Part shown: positions 54,127 through 64,000 of the stretch, piece by piece
Layout: the number at the start of each line of letters is the position of its first letter
Numbering within the stretch: position 1 is the stretch's first letter
NCBI RefSeq assembly: GCF_902806685.2
Contig: NC_048543.1
Location: forward strand, 11,566,106-11,630,105
Length of the DNA stretch: 64,000 bases
Origin: Maniola hyperantus
Taxonomy: Eukaryota; Arthropoda; Insecta; Lepidoptera; Nymphalidae
Direction of reading: 5' to 3'
Notes under the pieces: generated by a model
The model's input: only the letters and a program-made list of their open reading frames with translations
What the model was told of the DNA's origin: nothing
Databases searched by the model: none
Made by a program: the position numbers and the translations under genes

Positions 54127-54711
54127 GTCTGGTTCAAAAATCGGAGAGCTAAGTGGCGGAAACGCGAGAGAAACGCCATGAACGCGGCCGCGGCCGCCGC
54201 CGCCGATTTCAAGAACGGTTTCAGCACGCAGTTCAACGGTTTGATGCAGCCCTTCCCCGACACCGATGCGCTGTACTCGTCGTACCCCTACAACAACTGG
54301 GCGGCGAAGGTTCCCAGCCCGCTGGGCACGAAGAGCTTCCCGTGGCCCGTGAATCCGCTGGGCCCGGTGGTGCCGGCGAGCCACCACCAAGGCTCCATGA
54401 ACTGCTTCAACACGGCGACGTCGATGGGTGCGGTGGGCGGCGGAGGCATGGGTGGCGTGGGTGGCGGTAGCGTGGGCGGCGGCGTGGCGCCCTGCCCCTA
54501 CTCCACTCCGCCCAACCCCTACAGCGCCGTGTACCGCACGGAGCCGTACCCCGCCATGTCGTCGTCCATCGCGTCGCTGCGGCTGAAGGCCAAGCAGCAC
54601 TCGTCGTTCGGCGGCGGCTACGGTGCAGTGTCGCCGGTGTCGCGCGCAGGCTCGGCGCCGCTGTCGGCGTGCCAGTACGCGGCGGGCGGCGTGGCGGACC
54701 GCGTGCTCTGA
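54127..54711 (+). CDS. Pitx: Pitx homeobox gene, last coding exon (HD helix 3, OAR motif, stop)
   Basis: Starts after TTTTTTGTTGCAG with VWFKNRRAKWRKRERN, completing homeodomain residues 47-60 plus two residues. Residue 50 is Lys, the Bicoid/Pitx/Otx-type residue that specifies TAATCC. Then follow MNAAAAAAA (poly-Ala), an aromatic/proline linker with FPDTDALYSSYPYNNW, a Gly-rich run around 54430-54485, and the C-terminal OAR motif SSSIASLRLKAKQHSSF from about 54559, a regulatory helix known from paired-class proteins. The end LSACQYA...DRVL resembles the conserved C-terminus of Pitx proteins, so the TGA at 54709 is probably the normal stop. The three exons give 1,023 nt and a 340-residue protein. 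Base composition is strongly GC-rich with almost all third positions G or C, unlike the AT-rich surroundings. The same codon signal continues past the stop (see findings). Confidence 0.97.
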   Translation, partial: VWFKNRRAKWRKRERNAMNAAAAAAADFKNGFSTQFNGLMQPFPDTDALYSSYPYNNWAAKVPSPLGTKSFPWPVNPLGPVVPASHHQGSMNCFNTATSMGAVGGGGMGGVGGGSVGGGVAPCPYSTPPNPYSAVYRTEPYPAMSSSIASLRLKAKQHSSFGGGYGAVSPVSRAGSAPLSACQYAAGGVADRVL

Positions 54712-55100
54712 GACGAGGCGCGCGGCCGCGAGCAGTCGCGCTCGCCCGCGCCGCCGCACGCCGCGCGCGTGTCCTAGTCGCCGCCCGCGCGCTCGCACTC
54801 GCACCCGCACGGCCTGTACCGCCACCTGTGGGAGTGGTTCGACTGAGAGCGCGACGCGGCGGCGACCACGGCGCGACCCGCGACGCCGCAAACCTAGGGT
54901 TACACTTGAAACTTCGGGCAATAAATACTAAACGATTCGTTCTAGACGTTGTTTTGTAAATATGTAGTTATGTATGTAAGTATACCAAAGCGATGTGTGC
55001 AATTTTTACAAGCTTAAATGTATGTAGATTATATATTAGAGTATTTTTGATTGTGTAATTAGATCACTGGAGATCGTTGTAAATAAATAAATTAGGGTAT
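54712..55100 (+). other. Pitx 3' untranslated region with poly(A) signals
   Basis: GC-rich to about 54895, then abruptly AT-rich. Canonical AATAAA hexamers are at 54920-54925 and 55082-55087, so transcripts probably end near 54945 or 55105. The first about 135 bases stay coding-like in the Pitx frame beyond the TGA. Confidence 0.6.
54920..54925 (+). terminator. Poly(A) signal AATAAA, proximal
   Basis: Exact AATAAA about 210 bases after the Pitx stop; a second one lies at 55082-55087. Confidence 0.55.
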
Positions 55101-55254
55101 TTATTTGTACTTTTTCATTATTTTGAGGCATTTAATTAAAAATATTGTAAGATTTCATTATTTACAGATTAGGCTGTGCCTACCTTACCTACTTAGGTAC
55201 CTACTATTATTTTATCCACGCCTTGTTTTAAGATATCTTGTTTTATATAAGTAC

Positions 55255-55712
55255 CTACTAGCTGTCCCGACCCGGCTTCGCTCGAGTGGAATTTTTGAAA
55301 ACGGTTGGGGTGGAATTTCCAAAAGACTAATAAGTACTTAGGTATACCAATTTTCATAGCTTCAAAACTTAATAACTTCAAAAATGACGGACTTCTTTAC
55401 AAATTTTCATTCTCAATTTAACCATGTTGAGGATAGAATTTCTGAAACCATGAAACACATTTTTCTTCATTTTTTACCAAAACCTCAAAAACCAATTCTC
55501 ATCGATGTAACTTTAAAAATAACGGACTTTCATACAAACTTCCAATTTAACCTCCTAGACGGGTTGAGTTTTCAAAAGCGGGTGTCTACATCATAATAGC
55601 TACCCATGCCAAATTTCAGCCAGATCCACCCAGTAGTTTGAGCTGTGCGTTGATAGATAGTCAGTCAGTTAGTCAATCAGTCAGTCAGTTTTTCCTTTTA
55701 TATGTTTAGATG
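55255..55712 (+). repeat. Dispersed repeat ending in (CAGT)n, downstream of Pitx
   Basis: CTAGCTGTCCCGACCCGGCT, TTCAAAAGCGGGTGTCTACA, AATTTCAGCCAGATCCACCC, GTTTGAGCTGTGCGTTGATA and CAGTCAGTTAGTCAATCAGT. Confidence 0.75.
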
Positions 55713-55899
55713 TACCTGTATTGAAAGCACGAATATAAAAACTTATAGAAACCAAAAACAATGTTTGGCGATATATTTAAAACCAAAACATTTAAATATA
55801 TTATTTAATTTCCAAGTGTTGTCATATCATAAATAATAAACTGTAGGTATATAAACTTAATTTGACTTTATTATAGAAAACACAAATAATATTTTTTTA

Positions 55900-55934
55900 A
55901 AGGATGTGGAATCTTGGCAAGATTCCACATCCTT
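55900..55934. repeat. Perfect 17-bp palindrome, one-base centre
   Basis: AAGGATGTGGAATCTTG (55900-55916) then G then its exact inverse (55918-55934). Confidence 0.9.
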
Positions 55935-56342
55935 CATCCTACGTTGGAATTATTTCAAGTTATTGTGTTATAATTATATCAAGTTGTTGTGAATCAAATA
56001 GTTGTTAATAAAACTACAGACCAAAGTTTTAGCCAAATTACGCCTACTTATCTTCGTTTTGCATTTTCAGCATAAAACTGTGTCGTCGTAAACGATGTCT
56101 TTTCCACTGTGTAATAGTAGAACAACAAACGATTACAGTTCTAGTATTATAGTTAATCTATCACCCGCGTTCTAAAGAAAAATATTATGAGGTACTTACA
56201 CCTAAATTAGAACGCCGATTAGCAGATTTTGTAATTTTTACATTATATCTTCTGTGCTTTTACATAAACTGAAAGGTTAATACATTCAGTATTCACAATG
56301 CTAATTTAAATAATATAACTGTTAAAATTATTACAAAAAAAA

Positions 56343-56655
56343 TAAAAACCGACTTCGATACACAAACACTAAAAATTGAAAAATAATTTAATTTATTACC
56401 GAATATATTATGTATACAAGAGTTAATATAGTTCCATAATAATACTTTTTGGTGCCGGTGCCAATTAGCTTTAGCTGCGCGAATCGTCTAGACTTCATAT
56501 TTTTATGAGACTCCACAATAGCACCTCATTGGCACCGACCCCAAAAAATATTATTATGGAACTATATTAACTCTTGTATATATAAAATATTCGGTAATAA
56601 ATTAAATTATTTTTCAATTTTTAGTGTTTGTGTATCGAAGTCGGTTTTTATTTTT
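56343..56655. mobile_element. Long inverted repeat of family G (AAAACCGACTTCG ends)
   Basis: Left arm AAAACCGACTTCGATACAC...TTTATTACCGAATATATTAT...GTGCCGGTGCCAAT; right arm is its inverse, ending ...GTGTATCGAAGTCGGTTTTT. Arms are about 120 bp with few mismatches around a centre with GACGATTCGCGCAGC-type sequence inverted. Related to the single-arm copy at 36262-36480; a further end (GAGAACATCCTCCTTTTGAA, GTCGGTTAAAAAC) is at 56960-57002. Confidence 0.85.
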
Positions 56656-57265
56656 TTTGTAAAAAAAATTTATTTCACAATTTTTAGTGGCCCCATGGAA
56701 TTATGCTATGACTGGTTAAAAATCTACTGTTTACTAAGCTATTACACTGATCGCGAGCAATTTACTCTTATCCGTTGAGGAGTTCCAGTATCTATCTTCG
56801 AAGATGTTCATCAGATCTTCACCAAATTTAAATAGGACCAACTTTGAAGTATACCCTTTCAAACAAAAAAAGAATTTTCAAAATCAGTCCAGGCGTCTTC
56901 GAGTAATCGGGGAACATACATAAAAAATAAAAATAAAAAAAATAAAAAATAAAAGATTCCGACGAATTGAGAACATCCTCCTTTTGAAGTCGGTTAAAAA
57001 CAGAATAAATGTTAACATTGAAATCATTTTGGATCTCTCGCAGAAACACCGATCGCAATTGTTATTTTAATTTTCAAATGTTGATTGATTTTTTAGGTAT
57101 TCCTTTGTGAACCGATAACAATCGTAATTGTAACTGAATTTCAAAACAGTCAAGTCACAGACAAGTCGAATCACAAATTTAATCACTGAGAGGCATTTTG
57201 GAAAATAATTTTCCAAAATGCCTTTCAGAACACAATTATTGTGTATTGTTGGAAGTTTTATTATA

Positions 57266-57650
57266 CAGGGTGTAACCAGAACGCTAGCAAAAACTTACCG
57301 TTATTGGTATACTACCTCAACACAATCCAATACCAATAACCATTTGCCTCATTTTGTAGTTTTAGTGATTTAGTATTTTTCAAACCCGCAATGTAGTATA
57401 GCGAACAAAAATCGGGTCAATGCCCCACCTACGACGCGGCATTGACTCCAAGTGACTTACTTACGCAACGTTTGTTGACCTGTAGCGTCAGTCAGATGTT
57501 TTATTTGCAATAGATCGTAAATTTCTACAAAATTATAGAATTTTTTTATATTTTCTTTCGCGTTTTTTTTGGTGGTAAGTATTATATCAGTAGGTAATCA
57601 TCAGTACTATCACCTGTCTTCGTTTTTGCCAGCTTTCTGGTTACACCCTA
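57266..57650. mobile_element. MITE with 28-bp terminal inverted repeats
   Basis: Left AGGGTGTAACCAGAACGCTA and right, inverted, AGGGTGTAACCAGAAAGCTG, both continuing to GCAAAAAC (two mismatches in 28). TA is present next to both ends. About 385 bp, no coding capacity. A Tc1/mariner-type target is possible from the TA. Confidence 0.8.
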
Positions 57651-58784
57651 TATACTGCAAAAATAAATTAAAAAGATGTAGGTGCCTATACCAATATATT
57701 TTATTTATTCTCATTCGAACTTATTCTTACCTGATGGTAAGTAATATTAGACATTTCATTTAAAAAAATAAGAGCGAAGAGAAGCGTATATTGTATAGAC
57801 TCATCAAATAAATTGTTAAACATGATTTATTTTCTTTCCTTTCAACTACAGTAAAAGGAACAGCTAAATAGATAAAATAAACTCATAATATCTTTTATTT
57901 TGGATCGCTTTGAATGAGATTAAAATGTAACATAGATCTCAATAATAATAAACATAATATTTATTATCTTCCAGTTAAATTGTAAATAATTGTAGCTATA
58001 ATTCATTCCAATACGATTTGTATGAAGCAAATAACTATCAACATTAAGTACAGTCAGCAACAAATATCTGCTTTTTTTATAAACTAAAGTCTAAACCTAC
58101 GATTGGAATACTTCTAAGATCCAAAATTGTATTATGTTTGAAACCTAATAATATCATATTTATGATTTTGATACTTTGTTCAACTTTAGTTTATGAGAAA
58201 TACTTGTGTACAAAACTTGATGAGTATAGAAATTTTATCTAAGTTTTAAATTTAAGCCATTATGTCAAGTCCATCAGATATACCTTTAGATGAATAACTA
58301 CCACCTAATTGTGGGACAGGATGTCAAGATTGAGCTTTGTTTGCGATGTGTAAGTGTTGAAAGTTGAAATTTTTTTTTAAAAAAAAGCTCACAATAAGTA
58401 GGTATATTTCAAACTTTAATTTTTGGATTATTTCTGTGTAATATGTTCAATTTATGTCCTGTTTCATGACTTATTCTCAAATACAAGACATCTAGGTATA
58501 TTTGATATTGACTGTAATTCCTTATTTTTAAATACTTAGTTAAAAAATTCATGGGCTGAGTGCTGAAAAGTAACTATGACAGAATTTATAAATGTAATTA
58601 TGTAAAAGTTATAGGCGATATTTTAATAATGCAGTATTATATTTTGTTACAAATTGGTTTGGAATCGAATACAAAATAGCGATTGAGTTGTTTAAGAACG
58701 ACAAAATAAGTGACACGAACTAGTTTACCTTCTTCCGTGTACTATATAAGGCTAGTATATACTTTTATGGTGGAATTATACGTA

Positions 58785-59110
58785 GTAGTTAATCCGTATT
58801 CGGGTACCTAGCCAAACACCGTTACCCGAACTGGGACGCCCGCGCCCGCCCGCCCTACATGTTCTTTCTTAATACTGGTAACCTTGGCTTTAATCCATTT
58901 TTTTTGTTTTAAGAAACAGCTTTTTAACCGAATTTGGTCTAGTTTAATCAAAAAAACCTGTTTGAAGACGAGGCAAACTCGTCATTATTGATTGCTAATG
59001 AATTCCATCGCCATTCCGAATGTAGTTAAAAACGACCAAATGTAATTCCGCCATAAATTCCTCCGCAAACTACTAAATGGCCGGCTGATAGCGTGATCGA
59101 TTTAAATCGT
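58785..59110. promoter_or_regulatory. Candidate downstream regulatory block
   Basis: Unique sequence with TAATCC at 58790-58795 and 58891-58896, a GC-rich CGCCCGCGCCCGCCCGCCC run, and several TAAT/ATTA-type motifs (GATTGCTAATGAATTCC, CGATTTAAATCG). Motif evidence only. Confidence 0.22.
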
Positions 59111-59934
59111 AGTATTAAATTATGTTTTTTTTTAATTGTATGAAAATTGGAAATCGGATCGTTTATATTTATAAAACGCTGGACCTGAGCATTTCACAAT
59201 ACTTCATACTTTTTTTAGCAATAAGCAATTAACCTATCGGATGATCAAAAAGTTTGTAATAGGCTGTCTCCACATTAAAAGCTCGCGAGGTTTCCACGAG
59301 TTCCAATAGCTCTGTCAGTGTATAAATACTGTTTCTTCCGGCCTGGTATATTAAGGTGCTTACTCTCGTTCCGCCAAGGCAACATGCATTTCAACATTGA
59401 GCAGCATTGCGACCGAGCGTTTTACTCGCAAAGGTGGCGCGCAATAGTTTGGTGTGCGAACGGCCTAAGAAAATAATCATAAACTATCAATTTGTAAAAA
59501 AAATGTAAATAGTGCGAAGTAATAATGTAAATCGAGGTTTTCATTTTATACATATCAAACAAATAATAAATGCGAACTAAAGTATGTATAAATCTTTTCA
59601 GATTATTTTGTAAATGTATTTAAAGGATAAACTGATTGTTTTGTAACTTAAAAACCTCTAGTCATAATAAAAATATCAATGAGTATTTGATCGTTTTATT
59701 TAAATATTCTTCATTGTAACAGGACTAAAATTGAATTTGGTAAGTAGATAGGACCTACGTACACTTCTTCATGGAATGACGGATACGACGCAACGCAGGG
59801 AGAGACACTCACTTCTTGAAGTACCTAATCTCCTGGTAATATTACTCCTGGATATTGGGATAAAAATGCAAATTTTTGAATTTGAAGAAGAACAGTTCCT
59901 AGTTTCTTACCAATTAGCACATGTTAAACAGTTA

Positions 59935-60135
59935 TAGAACTTCTATCAAAACGTCGAGGCATTGACGTCACTGGCAGGCGTTAAATGTATAATGTGGTAT
60001 AGTGCGTAAAATTTAACTCCTCACGCGCCATTTTGAGAGATCCAACCAACCGCAACAATGGTGGGCAGTTGGACCCAGGAAGAATCGCAGCGGTCTACGA
60101 CAACTTCCATATACAAAGTGATCATCTCAACTAGA
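59935..60135 (+). repeat. Dispersed repeat family D, partial
   Basis: GACGTCACTGGCAGGCGTTA and CTCCTCACGCGCCATTTTGA; the first block is shared with 13740-13964. Confidence 0.55.
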
Positions 60136-60372
60136 AGCGGACTCTATTGTCTTAGTTCCGCATTCCGCGCAATCCAAGCCAATGCGTAGCCCAGTTTTGA
60201 ATTCTTCACATACAAAGTTGCCGCAACGGAATAGGTACGGAATATGTCGGAACGAGGAATCGAGAACTCTGAACCTATATTTATTGCTAAATTACTGGAC
60301 TGGTGCCTATGTAAGGCAATAAAGTTAGCTAAACAGAATTTACTCATAAAGAAATACTTAATCTAAAATAGG

Positions 60373-60735
60373 TAAAAAAACCAGTCAAGTGCGAGTTGCT
60401 CGTTGGCTCGCACACTGAGGGTTCCGTACTACAGTCGTATTTTTTCGACATTTTGCACGATAATTCAAAAACTATGATGCATAAAAATAAATAAAAATCT
60501 GTTTTAGAATGCACAGGTGAAGACCTTTTATATAATACCCCATTTGATATAGTTATCTTACTTCGAATATTGAAAATACTAATTACTAGTTCATGACCAC
60601 AATTAAATTTTTTTTGTGTGATTTAACCCTTAATTATTAGCTATAGGACCCACCTACCTGCCAAATTTCATGATTCTAGGTCAACGGGAAGTACCCTGTA
60701 GGTTTCTTGACAGACAGACAGACAATTTAAATTAC
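60373..60735 (+). repeat. GGGTTCCG-family dispersed repeat
   Basis: AAAAACCAGTCAAGTGCGAG, CTGAGGGTTCCGTACTACAG, TATTTTTTCGACATTTTGCA, TTCATGATTCTAGGTCAACG and (GACA)n; very close to 7873-8317 but ending before the final ACGGAACCC. Confidence 0.8.
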
Positions 60736-60835
60736 CTAGTTTAATACAATACGAGCAACTAATAAAATAATTAGCACTTTATGGTACAAGTACCTACCTA
60801 CTTTTTATATGAATGTATATAACAGCTTTTTAATC

Positions 60836-60953
60836 TGCCAATTCGCACTGGGCCAGCGTGGCGGACTATGGCCTGAACCCTTCTCATTCTGATAGAAGAA
60901 CCGTGCTCAGTGGGCCGGTGTTGGGTTGATGATGATGATGATGATGATGATTT
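60836..60953 (+). mobile_element. tRNA-derived SINE, 3' part with (GAT)n tail
   Basis: CAATTCGCACTGGGCCAGCG, GTGGCGGACTATGGCCTGAA, GGGCCGGTGTTGGGTTGATG and eight GAT-type trinucleotides. Confidence 0.75.
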
Positions 60954-61589
60954 GGAGTAGGTAGGCTTATCTTGTCTTGGTACGTAAGTGCAATATGATG
61001 GCATAAGTGATGGTTAGTAAGATTTCCAACAACGAGCTCTATCGAGTGCCTACTATCAGAGGAAGGATCATTCCAAACCAAAAAAATTGCGAGCTGGAAC
61101 TTATTTTTGCTAACAACTTGATGTGTCTACAGCAAAGAATTTTTAAGTAGGTATACTAATATTTGATGTAATAAGAATTATTTCTTTCTAAATCCATGGT
61201 TTACAATGTAATATTGACGGCTCCATAGAACACGATCTTTGTTGGAAATAGCACTTCGATGAGGCATGTATTTTTGTTCATTGATTTCCAATAAGTAGGG
61301 AGATTTTCCAAAATTTCTTATTTTATTTACTTAGTGCCACCTTAGTTATTTCAAGTAGATATGTACACTTCGATCATTTGGTTGAACATTCAGAAAATAT
61401 TTAGGTTTAAGGTTTAGTAGGTACGTAAGGCTTCGTGAAATTGCAGCGAGGTCCGATGATGTGTATAAAATGGGAATGGAAATATGTTTCGCGTTAGTGT
61501 AGGTAAGCTGTTTCATAGCGCGACGACTGCTGTCGGCGGAAGATAGATGTTGTCATGATAAAACCGAGCTGGGTAATACCTACTACATA

Positions 61590-61790
61590 CGGCACTGTTC
61601 ACGACAGAAACTTGTAATAAAACGACGAGGCTTCCCTACACTTGCAGGCGTCAAATGTAGGAAGGTAACGTAGGCTATGAAACGACTAGGTATCTTTGAT
61701 TTGACAGATAACGATTCAGGATCAAATCGAGAGTTGTCTCACTCTAGGTCGCTCTGCTTTATGTAAGTAACTGGAACTACAATTTGTTCC
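61590..61790 (+). repeat. Dispersed repeat family D
   Basis: GGCACTGTTCACGACAGAAA, CAGGCGTCAAATGTAGGAAG, GATCAAATCGAGAGTTGTCT and CTCTAGGTCGCTCTGCTTTA, colinear with 13740-13964. Confidence 0.65.
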
Positions 61791-61951
61791 AGGTAAAAAT
61801 AGCTCTAAGATATGCGGCCATAGCCTAGTCTTTAAGACTTCAACCTCTGGCGCGCACGGACCCTCGTAGCTTTAGTTTTAAGTTTACGTAATTAATTATT
61901 ACCGCTATATTATCATCCACAACTCCAACAACTGAATATCAAAAATATTAC

Positions 61952-62195
61952 CTACTAGATGATGCCCACGGATTCCCCCGCGTTGGCTAAGGTTTTTTAA
62001 AAGCTCGAAGGAACTCTTTGATTTTCCGGAATAAAAGTAGCGAATGTCCTTCCCCTCGATGCAAGCTATCTCTGTACCAAATTTCGTCAAAATCGGTTGA
62101 ACGGATGAGCCGTGAAAAGCTAAGCAGGTAGATAGACAGACACACTATTGCATTTATAATATGTAATATTAGTAGGTATATTAGTATGGATTTTG
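61952..62195 (-). repeat. Dispersed repeat family E, inverted
   Basis: ACTAGATGATGCCCACGGAT, GGAACTCTTTGATTTTCCGG, GTACCAAATTTCGTCAAAAT, GAGCCGTGAAAAGCTAAGCA and (ACAG)n, ending in AATATTAGTAGG. Confidence 0.78.
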
Positions 62196-62424
62196 AAGAC
62201 ATTTCACCGCGAGTAATAGCCTCATCTGGTGACAGAAGGGCTGGCTCATTTTTTGCGCAACGGATCAGCCTGGCTGTCCAGCGCGGAAATGCAGCCAGTA
62301 TTCTTGGCACCATTCCACGCGGGCATGATTTGTATAGTAATTAGATAAGGCTAGCTTTAAGCTTGTTATATAATAATTCACCTTGATTTTTTTTTTTTAA
62401 ATAAACGATTTGAATTTCGAATTT

Positions 62425-62640
62425 TTTGCACCTCTAACTTTTCGGAGTTACGTGCGTGCGAAGGAATACATCGTGAGGAAACATCCTAGCTCTCCATAAT
62501 ACTCTTAGATAGAGGTGTGTGAAGTTTGCTAACCTGTACTGGCATGACAACGTGGATGGATGATGATCAAACTAAACCTTTCTAAATCGGAGGTCTAGGC
62601 TCAATGGACCGGGCGATGAGTTGAGATGATTATGAAAAAA
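62425..62640 (+). mobile_element. Degraded tRNA-derived SINE, body only
   Basis: GCACCTCTAACTTTTCGGAG, ACATCGTGAGGAAACATCCT, AGGTGTGTGAAGTTTGCTAA and GACCGGGCGATGAGTTGAGA; no A/B-box head. Confidence 0.6.
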
Positions 62641-63299
62641 GGCTCTAGATAACAGTAAAGGAAATGTGTCTGTTTACTCATGCCACGCGGGAAATGAAAG
62701 GTTGACTGACGAACTAATCGTGCGTCAGTATAGACACCCCCGACGTCACTAATCAGATACGTTGAGAGTGTGAGAGACTACCAAATAAATCACCTATAGA
62801 GCAGGTTTAAGGTAATGAGTTAATTAATTTCGCCAAATGTACCAAGGCTCATGAGCCCATCAATTCCAATGTTATTATGGTGAAAAGTTCTGTGTCATTT
62901 TAGTTAAGTAGGTACTTATAGAAATAGCGGTTGATTGCGGTCTCTGACTTGTACATTTCGCGATGGATAGGTATGCATTGTTGGAAAACTAAAGTGAAGT
63001 CTAATGCCTTGCTGCTAAGAGTAAAAGTAACAATACTTTGGAACTCTACATTTAGGAAAGTAAGCATACGATAAACTAATATTCTTTCAATAAAACAAAA
63101 CGGAAGAATTTATTCAAAATCGATGATAAAGGATTTCCCGCTAAAGCTGATCCAGTTAAAATACTTGTGTAAAAGCCCCAAATCCTTTGAAAATTCCAAC
63201 GTGAAAATTGGGGTCAAAGTTCGGTGCGCCAATAAATTGCGACCAATTGATTCACGAAATTCGGTGACATTAAGCGGAAAGTATACAATAATCCAGTAA

Positions 63300-63715
63300 A
63301 TGATTATCAGAGGAGCGAGCGGCGAGGCGCGGGCGGCAAACGGAGTTTCCAGGTGCTCGAATCCAGGCGCTTTAAGGATTTAGCCGAGGATTTGCTTTCA
63401 ATATTAGCCGTCGGCCGCCGGGGGCAAGCCCATTCCGTTCCGCTCGTACCTTTTTTATTATTTTGTCGCATCGTTTTGGCTCCAAATGGAATCATTCCGC
63501 CATCTACATTTTTATTTTTCAATTGCTCCCCGATTAGTGGGATTAGCCGGTATCGCTTTTCGATTCTTTGCTCCTTTTGGTGGCAGCTTTCGCGGACTAG
63601 CACCCAACCGCTCTAATGACTTTCCCGGCCCGGAATTGACGCCGCATGGACGAATTGTTTGTGCTGACTATCAGAGTCAGTTAGGCTTTATTATTTGCCG
63701 GGGTATAATTAGTAC
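63300..63715. promoter_or_regulatory. Candidate downstream conserved block
   Basis: Unique, GC-richer sequence from GGAGCGAGCGGCGAGGCGCG to about 63710. CCCCGATTAGTGGGATTAGC holds a GGATTA core (63540-63545) beside a second ATTA, and TTATTATTTTGTCGCATCG and TATAATTAGTACG are further homeodomain-like motifs. Short overlapping frames of 77-98 codons occur on both strands, none with a domain. Confidence 0.28.
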
Positions 63716-64000
63716 GTAGTATTTGCTCTCGGGTTCGTTACATAAGCACGTGTGTTCAGTGGTCGCCCGCAGTTCGTGCGCGTCACGGCTTATCTTTATG
63801 GTGGCAAACACTAATGTTGTTTTTTATTTTATCAAGGATTGCCTTAGTCACTGAGGTCTGGGGTCTACATGCGTGAGCGTGATACCGTATCATCCCCGAG
63901 TTATATTATATTTGTCCTCAGCCAACATATCGTGTAGGTAGGTTGCTGGTAACGCGCTAGTATGACGTTGTAGTTTAGGTTAGTTACAATTAAAAATATT

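Larger units (their letters stand above)
55101..64000. other. Downstream flank of Pitx: no gene recognised
   Basis: Between the listed repeats, 55935-56340, 56661-57263, 57653-58780, 59120-59934, 60180-60372, 60951-61589, 62641-63299 and 63716-64000 contain only short AT-rich frames. Candidate regulatory blocks are 58790-59110 and 63300-63715. Confidence 0.4.

Noticed and set aside
54088..54921. 277-codon antisense open frame across Pitx exon 3
   Set aside because: Arg/His/Ala-rich low-complexity product; it is the mirror of a GC3-rich real exon and has no domain.
54623..54959. Arg-rich frames (102 and 96 codons) overlapping the Pitx end
   Set aside because: Shadow frames of the GC-rich 3' end; the third-position signal belongs to the Pitx frame.
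1..64000. tRNA genes at the SINE heads (6165-6230 and 51868-51935)
   Set aside because: A and B boxes are present but the cloverleaf is imperfect and they are joined to SINE bodies, so they are retroposons, not tRNA genes.
1..64000. All single TAATCC/GGATTA hexamers as Pitx sites
   Set aside because: A hexamer on either strand is expected dozens of times in 64 kb; only clustered cases in unique GC-richer blocks were kept.

Overview
This is animal nuclear DNA, most likely from a moth or butterfly. It is AT-rich, intron-dominated and full of short dispersed repeats typical of Lepidoptera: tRNA-derived SINEs ending in (GAT)n/(ATC)n, RTE 3' ends, Jockey-type LINEs, the GGGTTCCG and GATGATGCCCGCG repeat families, and scattered TAGGTACCTACCTA-like motifs. 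Species cannot be set from the sequence alone.

The only convincing host gene is a Pitx/Ptx1-type paired-class homeobox gene on the + strand. It is spread over about 52 kb in three coding exons: 2914-3109 (N-terminus), 35273-35514 (homeodomain residues 1-46) and 54127-54711 (homeodomain residues 47-60, poly-Ala, Gly-rich linker, OAR motif, stop). The introns are about 32.2 kb (phase 1) and 18.6 kb (phase 0, at the 46/47 position usual for paired-class homeodomains). The joined product is 340 residues with Lys at homeodomain position 50, so it should bind TAATCC-type sites. Two features suggest unannotated coding capacity. One is a candidate 132-nt cassette exon at 27934-28065, phase 1-1, which would insert in frame between exons 1 and 2 and heads a tandem array of decayed copies. 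The other is a coding-like third-position signal that continues for 43 codons past the Pitx stop, across a TGA and a TAG.

The introns and flanks carry mobile DNA. They hold a 5'-truncated Jockey-clade LINE with both remaining frames open and a 12-bp target duplication (43052-47112); RTE 3' fragments; a CR1/Jockey-like LINE tail (16425-16730); a P-superfamily-like element with a THAP start exon, terminal inverted repeats and 8-bp target duplications (9551-10889); at least three MITE families in several copies; SINEs, one with a 14-bp target duplication and a nested insertion; and many foldbacks. Layout: 1-2790 upstream or 5' intronic DNA; 2792-3109 exon 1; 3110-35272 intron 1; 35273-35514 exon 2; 35515-54126 intron 2; 54127-about 55100 exon 3 and 3' UTR; then about 9 kb of downstream intergenic DNA with no other gene recognised.

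Several unique, GC-richer blocks (for example 17800-18065, 36900-37215, 53600-54010, 58790-59110, 63300-63715) look like candidate conserved regulatory DNA, but this rests on composition and motifs only.
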